Origin: Benincasa hispida
Taxonomy: Eukaryota > Streptophyta > Magnoliopsida > Cucurbitales > Cucurbitaceae
DNA: 64,000 nt
Direction of reading: 5' to 3'
Assembly (NCBI RefSeq): GCF_009727055.1
Contig: NC_052359.1
Span: forward strand, 14,452,515-14,516,514
Shown here: positions 10,253 through 23,286 of the stretch, piece by piece
Numbering within the stretch: the stretch's first letter is position 1
Layout: every line of letters starts with the position of its first letter
Position numbers and translations under genes: made by a program
Notes under the pieces: generated by a model
Told to the model about the DNA's origin: nothing
Database searches by the model: none
What the model saw: only the letters and a program-made list of their open reading frames with translations

Positions 10253-12877
10253 CAAATACAACCATATGGAAGCACATACCATCTCATACTAGCATTCAAG
10301 TGTCTATGTGCATAATTAAATAATTCAGATCTCGTACCAGAACATACTTTGATCATATCACACCATCAGTCTATCATGCTAGCATTCTGTCATAACTACC
10401 ATTTATCATGCTAGCATACATCTAATGCTTGGCCCGTGGGCAGTTCCAGTAATAAGATTACTTACCTTAATCGAAAATCCACAGATAAAATCAGACAATC
10501 AAACAATGATAGCAGTTTGAAGTAACGGCCCTAATATACGAATACAACCATTAAATTTCAGTCCAACAATAACTGCGAAACCTCGGACTCAAATCCAAAA
10601 TACCCAAAAGCTTACCCAAAAAAAACTTGATCAATAACCACTCCCAAGATTTCAACTCCAAAATCTCCTCCTAATAGATTCTAATTCCAACAAACGATGA
10701 CTTAGAACCTTCAAAACATGAATTAAATGATTATTTAATCCAATAATCAACGGGTGAAAAAAATCCTTCAAGAAATCCATCCCACAAATCGACCTTACCT
10801 AAATCCAAGATCTGGTAAAAAACCAAGAGTCGGCGGCAGAAACTAATGAGGGGAATTGAATGGCGGCCTTGTGACAGAAACAACGAGCAGTCCGTGGGAC
10901 AGATCTACGGCGCAGACCTGTGGCGCGAGGTCTGCAGGGCTGAGCGAACGAGTGGCACGCGAGTCAAGGGCTGGCGCGGCGCGCGGTTGCGAACGTGGAC
11001 GAGGCTGGGCAGCGCGAATCGAAGAGCGACGGCTTCTCCGGTTCGGCTCGAAGAGGCGGCGGTATGTAGAGGTGGATGGCATGACGGCTCTGCGTTTGTT
11101 CGACGGCGTGGTCGTTGTGTAATGAGCTTCGACACCGTCGACGGTAGCGTCTGGCTGGGTCGGATGGGTCTTAGTGCGGAGGAAGAAGAGAAAAGAATTC
11201 GAGAGGGGAGGTGTTGTGCGAGAGGAAGAAAGAGAAAAGATTTTGTTTTTAAAAAGAATAATAATAATAATAATAATAACTAAAAAAAGGAAATAAGTAT
11301 AATTATATTTAATTCCTTTACTTATTCCACTTATACTATTAAATTTCTTTCATTTTCAAAAGAAAATTAATTCTTACCATTAATTTTTCAAATTGAATAA
11401 TTTCATGCCAACAATTAAATTCCCGCACTTATACTAAAATCCAAAATTCCAAAAAATGTCCTCCAACTAATAACAATTACTGAAATTCTAAATAATAAAG
11501 TTACTGAAATTACATTATTACTAAAAAAAAAGTGCAGGGTGTTTACACATATGGTTATTTAAAAGAAAAAAGAATTAATCATCCAATAATTAATAATTAT
11601 TATAAATATAAATGATAACCAACTTATCATACTATATTTATAAACCTATAGTTTTAATATTTCATCTCATGAAACATATAAATCATAGTTCTTTTTCTAT
11701 TCCATGGTACTTAATGTAAATCTCATTTACATCAATCCTTCACTAGACGTATCCCATACATCATACCGATTATATCATATATAATCAAAATACCTTTTGT
11801 CAATTTGAACATTTCAAATCAACACAAAGAACTGAATCCATTGAGCTACCAAGGGGACCTTATGGACCTGTAGCTCGAAGCTCCAACGGTACGTGAATAA
11901 CTAACTAAACTCTTTAGTCACAGGATCCACCATCCGTTAACTGTTAGGCACTCCACTAAAGACCGATAGCTGAATTCTCTTTACCACAGATATATTATGT
12001 GTCCATCATAACCAATCAACAGTGCGACAACCCTTCACAGATCGCTCGTTAAGTACAGTTGGGCCAATAACCGTTATGCCCTTGTAATTACATCTGTCTC
12101 CTTAAAGTGCCACTGATCCCTCTAATGAACATAAGTCATAGTCCTACTATGACTGAGTCTCTCTTCCAAAGAGAAGTTGTGGTCACATGTTCAAGCCTGG
12201 AATCAGCCTTTAAGGAGCAATTTCTCTACTTATCCCTGCTTAGGAAAATAGTGAATTCCATCTTGTGGATTGAGTTCCCAACTCCCAGATCAGACAAGTC
12301 TCCAGAAAGGTAGGCATGTTGAGTTGGCAATCTGGCCATTCTCACCCATACTAATCAAAGGACCGCTCTCAAAGGCAGGAGTTCCCAAAAACACTTTAGG
12401 ATTGAGGTCATGTCACCTATGGTCGTTTAGGTAAGATGTAAGTCTCATAGTATCAATGCGTTATATACAACGTCTAGTCATCTCATGGTCCAAGTTTTAT
12501 ACAAACTCTTTATATAGGACACTCCCACTCCACGTCTCCACATGAATGGTTAGGATCTACCATCTGTAGTAGTTTACAACACTTGCAAACCTCCACAAAG
12601 CGGCCGTATCTGTAGTGTCACCAGGATCAGGTATCCCACCTTAATCCTTATATACAAGACCTATTTAGGTTATCATTTAAGGCATGATCCACTTGTTATA
12701 TCACATATACATGCTTAAGTTCACATAAAATAACCAAGAAGCTTTGTTGATTGGATATGAGTAAATGCTAGAATTAAATAACAATTTTTATTCATTGAAC
12801 AATGTGTATCTTTACAAAAAAAAAAAAAAAAAAAAAAAAAAAGAGACTCTAAGAGAGTTAGGACACCAATCCCAACA

Positions 12878-15395
12878 ATCTCCCATTTGTCCTAATGACT
12901 CGGGAGACTAATGTACAATACAATATAAAAATGTACAATATACATAAAACTAGGGCATACCCAGTATCATCTTCCACTTACCCTAGACAAGATGCGCATG
13001 TCCTGCAGACCAGACTCTCCAGGTGACCCCTCGAACACTTTAGCCATGAGGGCCTTTGTAAAGGGATCAGCAACGTTGTATCCTATAAGGATCAAATCCT
13101 TATCTCCATATACAAGCATGTAGTCCCTCATTCTTCCAGAACTTGAGGATTGTCTTGACGCCTTTCAGTTGATCAAATCCTGGATTGGACTAATACCGAC
13201 TTACAATCCCTGACCTTATATGTCCTATAACAAATGTCAGAGGTCTAGCTAGTAACACAATTCATTGACAAATGCTAACTCAGCTATTCCTACAGCAAAA
13301 ACACTAATAGCGAACTCCGCAGTCATCTTCCTCAACTTCTTGAGTGTGTCAATTAGGGATCATCCTCCTAGATTCCTGGTAGCAAACAGGAATGACCATG
13401 CCCTGCAAGTTGTAACAAACCCCTTTGGAATCCCTACATCCTGTACCTAGTCACATTTGATCAATGTACGATGCCTGGATGAGCAGGGGCTAAATCGTTA
13501 AAGTATTCTTTGCAATCTCGAATAATGTGAACTAAAGGCTCCAGAATCACTACTTATTATCCCACAGTGACCAATCACTTACTCGTCTTCGCCTACAAAG
13601 CAAAAAACGAAAAATCTATGCCAGTTTGAAACGTGCTGTGGTTGGCATTGGTGAGCACACAAGACGTATCCATATGTCTTAATGTTCAGTCTACTAGATA
13701 CCTTGAACAGATTTCGATATCTGGAAGATAAATCATATAGTGTGAGAAATAGTTAGGATATATCTGCATACCATCAAAATCTCTGAGCAAAGTATCGAGC
13801 GCTAGAAGCTATGCTGAGCGTGATGATTCTTCTTGTAAACAATTCCAAAGGCAGCAACTACTCATGCCAGTCACAAAGGACATGCTCTGGGTAAAAGCTA
13901 AATGACTGATGAGCCATGGCCAAATCTTAGTGTCAAATCTGATGTTTCAAGAATCTAGATGCTTGTTTTCAACCCATTAAATGGACTTATTTAAGCTTGC
14001 ACTCGGTGAGCCTCAAGTTGATTCTGCATGCAACTAGGTGAAAACCCCCCATGTCTATAAGGTTGAGTGCAACAGGATTCATGGTAGCAATGGGCTGCCT
14101 CTTCTGCAAGATTTACCTAGACGACAAAGTTCGGACCAAGATCTTGACGTCTCCATATGCTCTCAGTCATATTTTCCATTATATCCACTTGATGCAAATA
14201 TGGGAGGCTCAAGGTGAGACAGGAGAGATCTTGATAGATTTCAGGATGGGCTTATTATACTGCCTGTAGAACTATTTTTCCCTTCTCTATAGTCTTTGAA
14301 CCTCCATTGCTACTAGCACCCTGGTTCTAGAACAAGATCAATACACTTATACGCCTCTTTCTAGTATTCTTCACGTAAACCTGAAGATGCTTAACCAATG
14401 AGGAGGAGTTTACGGTGCCACTTATACGTGCGTTGTGAACGTGGATGTGCGCCACTGACTCTTCTTCCCATAGTCCCTATACCTGTTGTGCGCATCTTCT
14501 ATTGCGTCTCTTCAATAGATTCCATATGATCCACTATGGTGGTAATGCACCCACCCGCCCAAGATAGCCTGTTATTCCACCTCATCACACCGAGTGTGCT
14601 GGCTGGCTCGCCTGTCAAACGACAACTGCCATACCCAGCCAGAGAAACGTGGAGTATGATAGGAGTACAAATATACTGCCACTCTTATTCCACATAGGTA
14701 ACAGTCCTCTCCTTATAATCTCCTTATCCGTCACTAGTTTATGTCAACATCTGCTACTATGTCGTTTACTTAAAGATGGTATATCAGTACGGGAGGACTG
14801 ATTATACCCGTCTCTTAATCATTGTGGGTACTGATGTTTTAGGCTTCACGCTCACAAAACTCGGCACACGGGTAGCAAGTCGGTGGGATTCCTAGACTCA
14901 CACAAATGGTCACCTAATAACTACCTAGGAACTAGCGCACTAAGTAGAGATAATGATTATCTCACCTATTGTCACTGCATGGAGCTTGTGACTAAGATTG
15001 TACTCACTGAACACGTACAACAGCGAACATTATCTGTGCCTCTGATAGTAGCTTGTCATTGGTCGTGCGTACTCAGCTTCACTAAAACTCAGACTCTTGG
15101 TTGACTGACACCTCTTCACAGAGGCCTAGGTGTCTACGAACTAGTCTATCTCCACTCGATTTGAGATCAGGTAACAGCAAGTGGAGGGTCACTAGATGAG
15201 GTCTTGGACTCTAAGTGGCTTATGATCCCTCATGTGGTCTTTCTTCCAAGAAGATAGGCATTAGGTGAAAACCAAACACTTTTCTCACTCGAATCATAGA
15301 AAGTTATCCTCCTCTCGTTTCCTTGGGGTAGCCTACAAAGAGGCAAGACCGGTAAACAGGTCGAACGCAATGCTTATTGGGAAAGGTGACCAAAA
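12878..15395 (-). pseudogene. Copia pol pseudogene (element 2), inverted relative of element 1
   Basis: Reverse-complemented, this matches element 1 from its polypurine tract (12878-12893) back through the RNase H remnant, reverse transcriptase ('gtaaaagctaaatgact' near 13900) and integrase C-terminus ('tttccttggggtagcctaca' near 15320). It shares the same in-frame RNase H deletion junction near 13080 ('gatcagcaacgttgtatcct'). No frame survives, because the match is broken every few bases by single-base insertions and by longer unalignable patches. That pattern looks like unpolished long-read sequence rather than decay (see findings). Confidence 0.8.
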
Positions 15396-15409
15396 CGAGT
15401 TCTCCAATG

Positions 15410-16013
15410 CTCACTCACGATCACATAGCTTTTGTAAACGATCGCTTAGCTTTATCTAAATGATTGGACATCGACCTATACGATAGGTCTCCGCCATCTC
15501 CCACTTGCCCAGTCGTCTACACAATCGGTGTTTCCTCCTTCGTTTGTCTCATACCAAGTCCGAACAGAGCTCACCTTCTAGATTCTCACACCGAGAATAC
15601 CAAGGTTGACTTGTTGGTGGTGTCAGACTTAACTCGACACCGTTGAGGTTTTCTAGAGGCCATTCGTGGTGCTGTGGAGATCGTTCGTGTTGCGGAAGAG
15701 TTCGTGGTCGAGGCGAACGTTTAGGACGAGTACGAAGTGTTCGTGCTGTATTTGTGCAATGTTATGGTCGTGTAGATTAAGCGTTCTTGGTCGCTGTTGT
15801 TCGAGCGATCATGCGCAAAGAAACGTGGAGACACATCTGCCATTGTTCGTAGAGTTTGTCTCTTTTGTGCATTTATTGTTCGCTGAAATTTCTGCATTTT
15901 ATTTGTATAACCGCTTGTTTGAAGTCGACTGTAAATGTATTATTTATTCATGATTGTAATTTGGAATTATCTTGTTTCCGCTGCTCATGGAAATCTCGCT
16001 TCCGATTTCTTTC
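15410..16013 (+). mobile_element. 3' part of a copia-type LTR, plus orientation
   Basis: It resembles the reverse complement of 63116-63560: 'atacgatagg', 'ctcccacttg', 'gattctcacaccgagaatac' and 'ttccgctgctcatgg' occur in order, ending '...gatttctttca' at 16013. It is noisy in its first part like the neighbouring segment, and contains one or two GATCG-type motifs near 15420-15450. Confidence 0.6.
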
Positions 16014-17262
16014 AGTAATTATAGGGGTAAAACAGTAATTTTGATTCAACTGTACTTACGAGCAATTTGTGAAGGGTCAACACGTTGTTGATTGGCTATA
16101 TCAAATGGACATATAATTATTTCTACAGTGCAAAAAGTGCAATTGTCGGTCTTTAGTGGAGTGACTGATAGTTAATGAATGTTGATTAATTTGATTGAAG
16201 AGTTTAATCAATTAATCTCGTAGCATTAGAGTTTCACTCTGTAGGTCCACGAGGTCCCTTGTTAGTTCAATAAGATTAATGAGAATCAAATTAATTTTGG
16301 GTTTAACTTGAATTATTCAAATTAATTAAAGGGAATTAATTGTATAAGATACAATTAATATAATATATGTCCTAAGAATGACAGGTATTGTTGCCCATAT
16401 GTATGTTGATACATTATAATACAAAGTTTAACGAGAGATAAGTATTTGAATATGATTCAAGTATTTTTATACGAATGAGATTCATATAAGAACTATATGT
16501 CAAAATTAATGTGAATATGATTCATATTAAATCTATATAGTTTTATGAGAGAATAATAAACTATAGGTTATATTATATGTGATATAATGAACAATAAGTT
16601 CAATATTATAAGAGATATAATATATAGTTTAATTATATTAATTGGTTAATATAATTAAAGTAAAATTAGTTTTTGAATTTTGAATTCAAAATAATAATTC
16701 CCTAGGGAGTTTTTTCTGTAACCAAGTGGGAGTTATTTCCCTCACTCACATTCTCCAAAAAAAAAAAAAAAAAAGTTTTTAAATAGAGGGAGTTTTTTTT
16801 TGTTTAACAAAAAATGTGATTTTTTTTTTCACAGAGATCTCTCAATTTTGATCTCCTCCTTTCTCTGCATTTTTTTTCTCTAAAAGATCACTCTCATTCC
16901 CTTACATCAAAATTAACATAGAAGCCCACACACTATCAATGATTCTCACCTTAAGAATAACAAGGTATCGTTATGGTGGTGTCCTTGCTAAGTTCGTGTC
17001 GTTGTTGTATTTGTGGTGTCCCAAGATCGACAAGGAGGAGTCTTGTTCGTGTTCACTTGTTGTGGAAAGAAAACGCAAAGAAAGTGTTTCTTCAAGGGTT
17101 TGCTATTCTTATCTCTTTCCTCTTTAAAATTACAGTAGAAGCATGCTAAGGGTGTATGTTTATCACTTATTTCTATCTCTCTGTTTTAATTGAGTTTTAT
17201 AAACAAGTCTCTAAGATACAAGGCATCCATACACTTTTGTTGTGGGAATTCCGATCCCTTCA
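16014..17262 (+). mobile_element. Truncated copia-type LTR, plus orientation (family of 49379-51238)
   Basis: It matches 50140-51238 in order: 'gagcaatttgtgaagggtca', 'tctttagtggagt', 'gttaatgaatgttgattaat', the 'ggtccacgaggtccct' region, 'gggagttatt' and 'atagaagcccacac'. It ends with the LTR 3' terminus 'ccgatcccttca' at 17262. The first part of the LTR is missing. No coding content. Confidence 0.75.
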
Positions 17263-17559
17263 GTAGTTTGTTCATTTGTTTGGTGCTCAATGTTTGGCAT
17301 GAAAAGGTCAGAGACTGGAGCTTGTTCAAGAGGAATATTTTCATTTGGTTGGGAGAAAGCTTCTAAAGGTTGTTCTACTGTAAGGGAAAATCTTCACAAA
17401 CTGGGCTCGTGTCACTAGGCCTTATGATATATGATTCTAATGGATTGTGAGAACTAGATGTTGAGCTTGATTTTTGGAGGACCCATACTATAAGTTTGGG
17501 AAACTAAGATAAGACACGATTGTTCTATGAGGCTCTTGTTTAGTAATTAAAGTTGTTAG

Positions 17560-17997
17560 AAATTTTGTCTTGAAGGAAAATTCATTTTAATTAAAGATCA
17601 CATGCCAAGACACATATATTCTTCCACTTAAACTTAAATAATTATAACCTCTATGAGCTTTACTATAACCTAGAAACACACTTTTAGTGCTATTAAATTG
17701 AAAATTATGAGTTTGGTATGGGCTAAGATAAGGGAAACATGTACTCCTAAATACTTTTAGAAATGTATAGTTTGGTAGTCTCCCAAAGGCTTTTTCCCAT
17801 TGTAATCTGGAGTCTGAAATAGGTATAGGAAGTCTATTTATTAAAAACAACAGAGACATAGACATCTCATAGAATCTCAGTGGCATTGAAGTTTGTACTA
17901 GCAAAGTTTGTCCCATTTCTACCATACGACGATGTTTTCTTTCTACAAGGTCATTAATGTGCGAGCAAGGATGTCTAAACTCCATTCCATTATCTCT
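17560..17997 (-). pseudogene. Copia integrase C-terminal fragment
   Basis: The minus frame (132 residues, 17985 to 17587) shows the copia integrase tail: NDLVERKHRRMVEMGQTLL, then LINRLPIP, YTFLKVFRSTCFPYL, FQFNSTKSVFLGYS and GRIYVSWHVIFN. The catalytic core before it is missing; the interrupting DNA begins at about 17998. Together with 20503-20640 it is one copia copy of a lineage different from element 1. Confidence 0.85.
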
Positions 17998-19559
17998 TAG
18001 GGTGTGTTTGGTACGTGATAAAAGTAGAGAGTTGATTTGGTAATTATTATCTGGAGAGTTAAATTATATGGGGAGTTAAATTGTCTATGTTTGTTTGTAG
18101 AGTTGAGTTGAGTTGAGTTGGAGGATTTGATGCATTTTTTTGTGAATGAGATTAGTTCTATTTTTTTGTTTATTTTTCAGTTTTATGCTTTGTTATTGTT
18201 GATTAATTTTCAAATATACACGTGTTTTCTCAAATCATTTATGACATAAACTGGACAATCTCATTTTTTTTCTCAATTTGTAGCACATAATAGATTATTT
18301 TTCATATATTCTTTTCAAAACTATAATAATTCTAATTCTCTTCAATCTGGAAAACATACCAATAAAATAAATTTCATATTGTTGCTCAATTAATTGGTAT
18401 ATTGTATATTGTATGTATATATATTGAAGGTAATTGTCCCAATTACTAAGTGGTATATTGTATGTATATATATTGAATCTTGCTAACTTAACAATATTAT
18501 TTCACATATCATACAGTTTATTTTTATATAATATGGATAGCATAGGATAATTACCTTTCATTTGATTATGATGGTGAGAATATGATGTAGTACAGTAACA
18601 TTTTTCATAAGATCACAAAAATATATGAACCGATCGAACATGTGGCCATTTCCAAAAAAAGTTCACAAAATATATGTTCTTTTCATACTTATAATATAAT
18701 ACAGTGAGGGCCTCAGATAGAACATAAGATAAAATCGGTCCTTGGAAGAAATCCAACAAAAACAATGAATCAAATCATCATATCAAATTTTTGTAAAACT
18801 AAAAAGTAAGCCGAAAACAAATCAGATTTGGGGGAGAATCCAAACGTGAGGAAAGAGAGAAGAAAATAAAAATATCACTGGTTTTTAGGGTTAGTTTTGA
18901 GTGGGTAAAAAATGTGGTTTTAATAACCCACCATTTTTCTTTATGGGCTTAACAAACATGGGTAATAAATACCCACCCAACCCAACAACTCATACCCCTC
19001 CCCAATCAATTGTAAGGTTTTTATCTTCCTTTTAGATTTGTTCTCAACAAGAGTGTTGTATTGGAAAAAAGCTTAAAAAGTTTGATCTTATGTTTAAAAT
19101 GAAAAACATATGTTAGCCTAATGTACTATCCACTAAACTAATGCAATATCGATATATTGAGGTGGAGACTATTGGTGAAGATCCCTATAAATCACAAACT
19201 ATAAGTTTAAGTGGTTTTTGTGCATGTAAATTGAAATTTCTAAAAGGAAGAGTGAAACACCTAATATGTGCATTATTTCCCCTTGATTTAGGATAGTTTT
19301 CGTATGGTTTTATCAGATTTGATATTTTTGCTAGTGCTTTTCAGAGATTTATCAAGCAAACAAGTGTTAGAACTCAAAAGAACCAAACTGGGTCTAATTC
19401 TCCAAGAAAAAAAGAAGAAGAATCAATGTTGCCAAGAAAGCAGGGTAGCATCGTGGTGCTGACCTTGGCGCCAAAAACACTAGCTTAATATTTTAGGCAG
19501 TGCGCAACGCTGCGGCAAATAGACAAGGCTGAAGGCTTCAAGAAGGGCAACGCCGACTT
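17998..19559. repeat. Non-coding AT-rich insert, MITE-like borders
   Basis: The insert starts 'gggtgtgtttggta', a sequence common at hAT/Harbinger MITE ends. It contains 'gttgagttgagttgagttgg' near 18102 and the roughly inverted 'cccaacccaacaactcat' near 18975. Between them is AT-rich sequence with two near-copies of 'ggtatattgtatgtatata' at about 18396 and 18450. I see no gene. Confidence 0.35.
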
Positions 19560-20502
19560 TCTTTTTTTTTTTAAAAAAATAATAATAATGTCAGTAATTT
19601 AGAAAATTCTCTCTATAAATTCTGTGGTTTTTCACCAAATCTAGAGCCTGAGTTTTTTCTACAAAAAAAAATAGTAGAGAGTGTGAGGGATTTATTTTGG
19701 AGGTCGTTCAAGTTTCCAAGGTGAAGATCAAGACGTTCTTGGAGGATTCAAGAGACGACAGAACACTTCGACAGTAGTTTTTTCTCATTTCTTATTCTCT
19801 TTACTGTTTAAGCTTGCTCACTTGTATGAAAATATGAGCTTGAGAGTTATGAATGGCTAAACTCTTTAATTTTAAGGTATTGATGGATTTAATAATAAAA
19901 TTAAGTTAAAATTTAGTATTTTCGTAGATGTTGTTGAATGTAATGCTTTTTAATGTTATTATGCTTAATTCTTATTTATTCGCTTTCAATAAATATTAAG
20001 TTAGATGTTCAATTTTATAGATTGCATGTTTAACTTAAACTATAGCATCGTATCATTATTAATCTCTCGTGAAAATAGTTAAGTTAATAACAAAAGTGTT
20101 TACGACGTCGCTTAGTGCCATATTTCTTAATTTGGTGTCAATAAATTAGTAATCATTTAAGTTGCATGAGAAAAGATTGTTTTTGATAGAAAATAATCTA
20201 GATATTAGTTTCTTAACTTAAGCATATTATTTAGACAAGATTCCATGAAAGCCTTAAGTATAAGTTAATGAAATCAACACCTTATAATGCTTCATCTCTT
20301 GACAACTACTCAGAGATGAAGCGTTTAGTCATTATTTCCAAAATTAAAATTAAAATTCAATTTTTAATCCTTTGCTGAAATTGACACGATTCTAAAATAG
20401 CTAAACAAAACTGTAACATTTTATCCTTGAGGACGATACTCGGTCCTTTAAGACCATTTTACTTTACTATCACTTGATGCGTACGCTTGCACACCATCAA
20501 AG
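19560..20502 (+). mobile_element. Possible 3' part of a large LTR (gypsy-like)
   Basis: It ends with 'ccttgaggacgatactcgg' and 'gcgtacgcttgcacaccatca', a sequence style I associate with the 3' ends of large plant gypsy LTRs. It sits between the two halves of a copia fragment. It has no reading frames, no internal region and no defined 5' end. Confidence 0.4.
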
Positions 20503-20640
20503 AGCATGGGATTTGTCAAACTAACATGCATCACAAAAGCTACTATTTTTATTATTAGGAGTAGAGACATTTACATGGTTTAAAATTTGAGAAAGAACTT
20601 TGTTCCATGGATGGTCTGACCTATGATGCCATACATATCT
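20503..20640 (-). pseudogene. Copia GAG-pre-integrase fragment
   Basis: Read on the minus strand with small frameshifts, the segment resembles the HHCC zinc-binding region before copia integrase: a degenerate LWH-R-GHP block, then FCDACQFDKSHAL. It continues the copia copy whose integrase tail is at 17560-17997; the catalytic core between them is lost. Confidence 0.6.
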
Positions 20641-20859
20641 ATACACACATGACTGAGTCAAAGAGAAATTTTTGCTGACTCATTTACAAAAGTTGCAATA
20701 GTACTTCATTATAAAGAAGAGAAGCTTGAGTCAAGTGCTCTTGAGATGAAAGGATGGATGAACTTCTCACTTGATTGGTGTTTGTTCAACCCAACTCAAT
20801 GTTTAGGTCACTAACTTATTAGTTGGGTTGATAAAAATTACCAACTCAACATAACTTTT

Positions 20860-21230
20860 CCTCCTAGTATTTTCAATAACCCCAACTACTAGCAATTGTC
20901 AATGACCAACTTCGGTAATAACCACCATTGACGATTATCACTGTCTCACTATAGCGACATGCTTCAGCAGTGATGACTACCTCAGATGAGTTCCACTTCT
21001 AGCAACCAAGTCCAATACATAACCACCGTAAATGATTACCGCCACATCACTCCGACGACCAACTCCAGTAATAACCACTATCGACCACCTCCAACAAGCA
21101 ACTCTTGGAAACACCTCCAACAACGAAACTCTAGTACCCAACTCCAACGACCAACTCCGATCACTAATTTCGTTGATCATCTCCGACGACAAGCTTAATG
21201 GCAAACTTGGTCAATCATGTACTCAAAATA
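20860..21230. repeat. Degenerate 'CCAACTCC...AACCACC' minisatellite in a non-autonomous repeat, copy 1
   Basis: About a dozen degenerate units of the type 'gaccaactccggtaataacc' and 'acctccaacaagcaactc' occur in a row. Similar arrays lie at 36990-37430 and, in the opposite orientation, at 51280-51445. Frames through it encode low-complexity Ser/Thr/Asn or Arg/Val peptides and are not genes. Confidence 0.7.
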
Positions 21231-21459
21231 AATATAAAAACAAACAAAAGAAAATTTGACTAGTAAAAATATTTTTAAGTACATGTTTGTAATTATTAAT
21301 ACATGTTTAGAAATAACTAAACCAAATACTCCTGACCAAACTCAACACCTAAAACATACTTTCATGAATTCCACGTACGATTTAGGGTGGTTTGGATTAA
21401 CTTTTCAAGTGTTTAATTTTAAAAATAAGTTATTTTAAAAAAATTGAAGTATTTGACAA

Positions 21460-23281
21460 TGTTGGGTTTTATGTTCTAAAACTCGTGGTTTGTAAACAAT
21501 AAAACTTATTCTGAAAATTCAATAAGTTGTTATTGAATATGTATTGCTTATTAGAAATCCAATAAACCTAAAAGTCCTTTGACTATTACATGAGTACTTG
21601 AATTTATGTGGAGACATAAAAGTGGATCAAGTCCGAGTAAATAGTCAAAATGATCTATAGTATATGAATAAAGTTGGGTGCCTTATTCTAGTAACACTAT
21701 TGGATGTGGCCTGCTATGTAGTTGTTACAAAGAGTTGTAAAGTGCTACAAACGAAGTGATCCTAATTCGTACATTTTATGACATGAGGAGTGAGGGCGTC
21801 CTGTGCAAATTGGTTTGTACAAGATCGGACCACGAAATCAGTCACTCTTATTTTATAATATTGTTTATTGTTTAAGACTGACTATTTTAAAACGATGACC
21901 TAGGTAACTTGACTTTAACCCTGAGCTAACTATGAACTCCTATTTATTCATGATTATCCTTAGATTTGTATAGGTGAGGGTTGGCTCAACAACGTGAACT
22001 CAATAGAGTGCAAGATAGCTGGGAACATAAAGTGCAAGAAGGAATTCACTCCTACCCGTTGTTAGGGATAGTAGAGAGGTTGTTCCTTTAAGTGCTGATT
22101 CTAGGTCTTGAACAAGGGGCCTCACCTCTCTCATTGGTCTGAGAGGGACTCGGTTTGTTGATTAGATCATAAATCAATTGTTCATTAGAGGATCGGTGGG
22201 ACTTACGGAACAAAAGGTAATCTCGGGATAAAACAGACATTTTACCCAATCACTATTACAAACAACCTGTGAAGGGTTAACTTACCAATCATGGATATAT
22301 CGAGTGAACTTAATATATCTAAAGTAAGGGAAGTTCAACTATGGGCTTTAGTGGAGTGAACCATTAGTTAATGAATGGAGTTTAGCCAATTAATCTCGGA
22401 TCGTTAGAGCCCATGATCTGTAGGTCTGCGAGGTCCCCCTACTAGCTTGTAAATGGATTAGCTTTAGAGTAGCAATAAGTTAATATGAAACGTTCAAATT
22501 ATAATTAAAAGAATTAGTAATTTTATGAGATATAATTACACGTTTAATTTTAAGAATTAAACAGAATTGGAGAATTAATATTAAATTTGATTTAAATATA
22601 TGAAGGTGGATTTATGTAAAATTAATTCAATATTTGATATTAAATTAATTAGAATTATTTAAATTGTTTAAATAATGATTTATTAATTTTATTAGAAAAA
22701 TTAATCTATGAAATTAATAATATTTTCAATTTTATAAATCAAAATTGATTTTTGAAATCGATTTTGGAAAAATTGAAAAGTTAGAAAAACAAAATGGAAT
22801 TGTGGTTTATTCCATTATCACTTTCAAGTTGCTCACATAAAACCCATCTCTTTAGGCTTCAATTACTCCATGCATGAGATGCAACCATCTTCTTTGCATG
22901 ATAGTCTATAATATATTGAGAAGATTGGAGTGGAATTGAGGCATGCAATCGATAGAATTTTTGCTGAAAAATTTGTGTGACGAAGGTATTCTTCAAGTGG
23001 GTTGATGCTGTGAATTCTTCTCCAAGTTCCCTTCATTCAAGCTTATTTTGAGTTCCATAACCCAATCTAGAGCACCAAAAGAATAGTGGGGAAGATCTCG
23101 AGGTGATCTATAACAAGATTTGGAGAAATTTGCAGTTGGAAATTGAGCTTTGAAGAAGTTCTACAAAGGTATGACTTGAAACCCCCTTGTTTCTGCAAAA
23201 ACATGCTTTAGTTTCGACCAAAATTAATGAATTAGTGTGGTTATTGATCCTTGTTGCTTCGCTTGCTGATACATTCCACCA
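21460..23281 (+). mobile_element. Solo LTR, copia type, 1822 bp with GACAA duplications
   Basis: It runs from TGTTGGGTTTTATG (21460) to ...cattccacca (23281) and is flanked by perfect 5-bp duplications GACAA at 21455-21459 and 23282-23286. Internal blocks match the other LTRs of the window ('tctttagtggagtgaacc'-like text and 'gaggtccccctactagct'). No internal element DNA remains, so this is a clean LTR-LTR recombination product. It lies only about 0.3 kb upstream of the helicase gene's presumed 5' exon. Confidence 0.95.
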
Positions 23282-23286
23282 GACAA

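Larger units (their letters stand above)
9358..11547 (-). mobile_element. Solo LTR, Ty3/gypsy type (probably Tekay/Del-like)
   Basis: On the + strand the element runs TGTAACGACCCGACC ... GGGTGTTTACA, 2190 bp, flanked by perfect 5-bp duplications CATAT at 9353-9357 and 11548-11552. LTRs ending in ...GGTCGTTACA on their sense strand are, from recall, typical of plant Del/Tekay chromoviruses, which makes the sense strand minus. No internal region is present, so it is a recombination product. It holds two tandem repeat blocks and a GC-rich core at about 10840-11230. It is inserted into the copia LTR 9057-12877. Confidence 0.9.
9057..12877 (-). mobile_element. Copia-type LTR (minus), interrupted by a gypsy-type solo LTR
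   Basis: The LTR consists of 9057-9357 plus 11553-12877. Its 5' terminus on the minus strand is at 12877 (...ggacaccaatcccaaca). Immediately beyond it lies the reverse complement of the polypurine tract, so it is the 3' LTR of the minus element at 12878-15395. Blocks such as 'gagctaccaaggggacc' and 'tcctactatgactga' match the solo LTR at 41977-46136. An A-run of about 25 lies at 12818-12842. The left end is lost in the gap. Confidence 0.8.

Noticed and set aside
10843..11283. GC-rich open frames on both strands (up to 145 codons)
   Set aside because: They lie wholly inside the CATAT-flanked gypsy-type solo LTR, overlap on opposite strands, and end in a poly-Asn microsatellite; no domain recognised.
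13265..15953. Several 60-95 codon frames on + across 13.2-15.9 kb
   Set aside because: They are antisense or noise frames over the degraded copia element 2 and the adjoining LTR.
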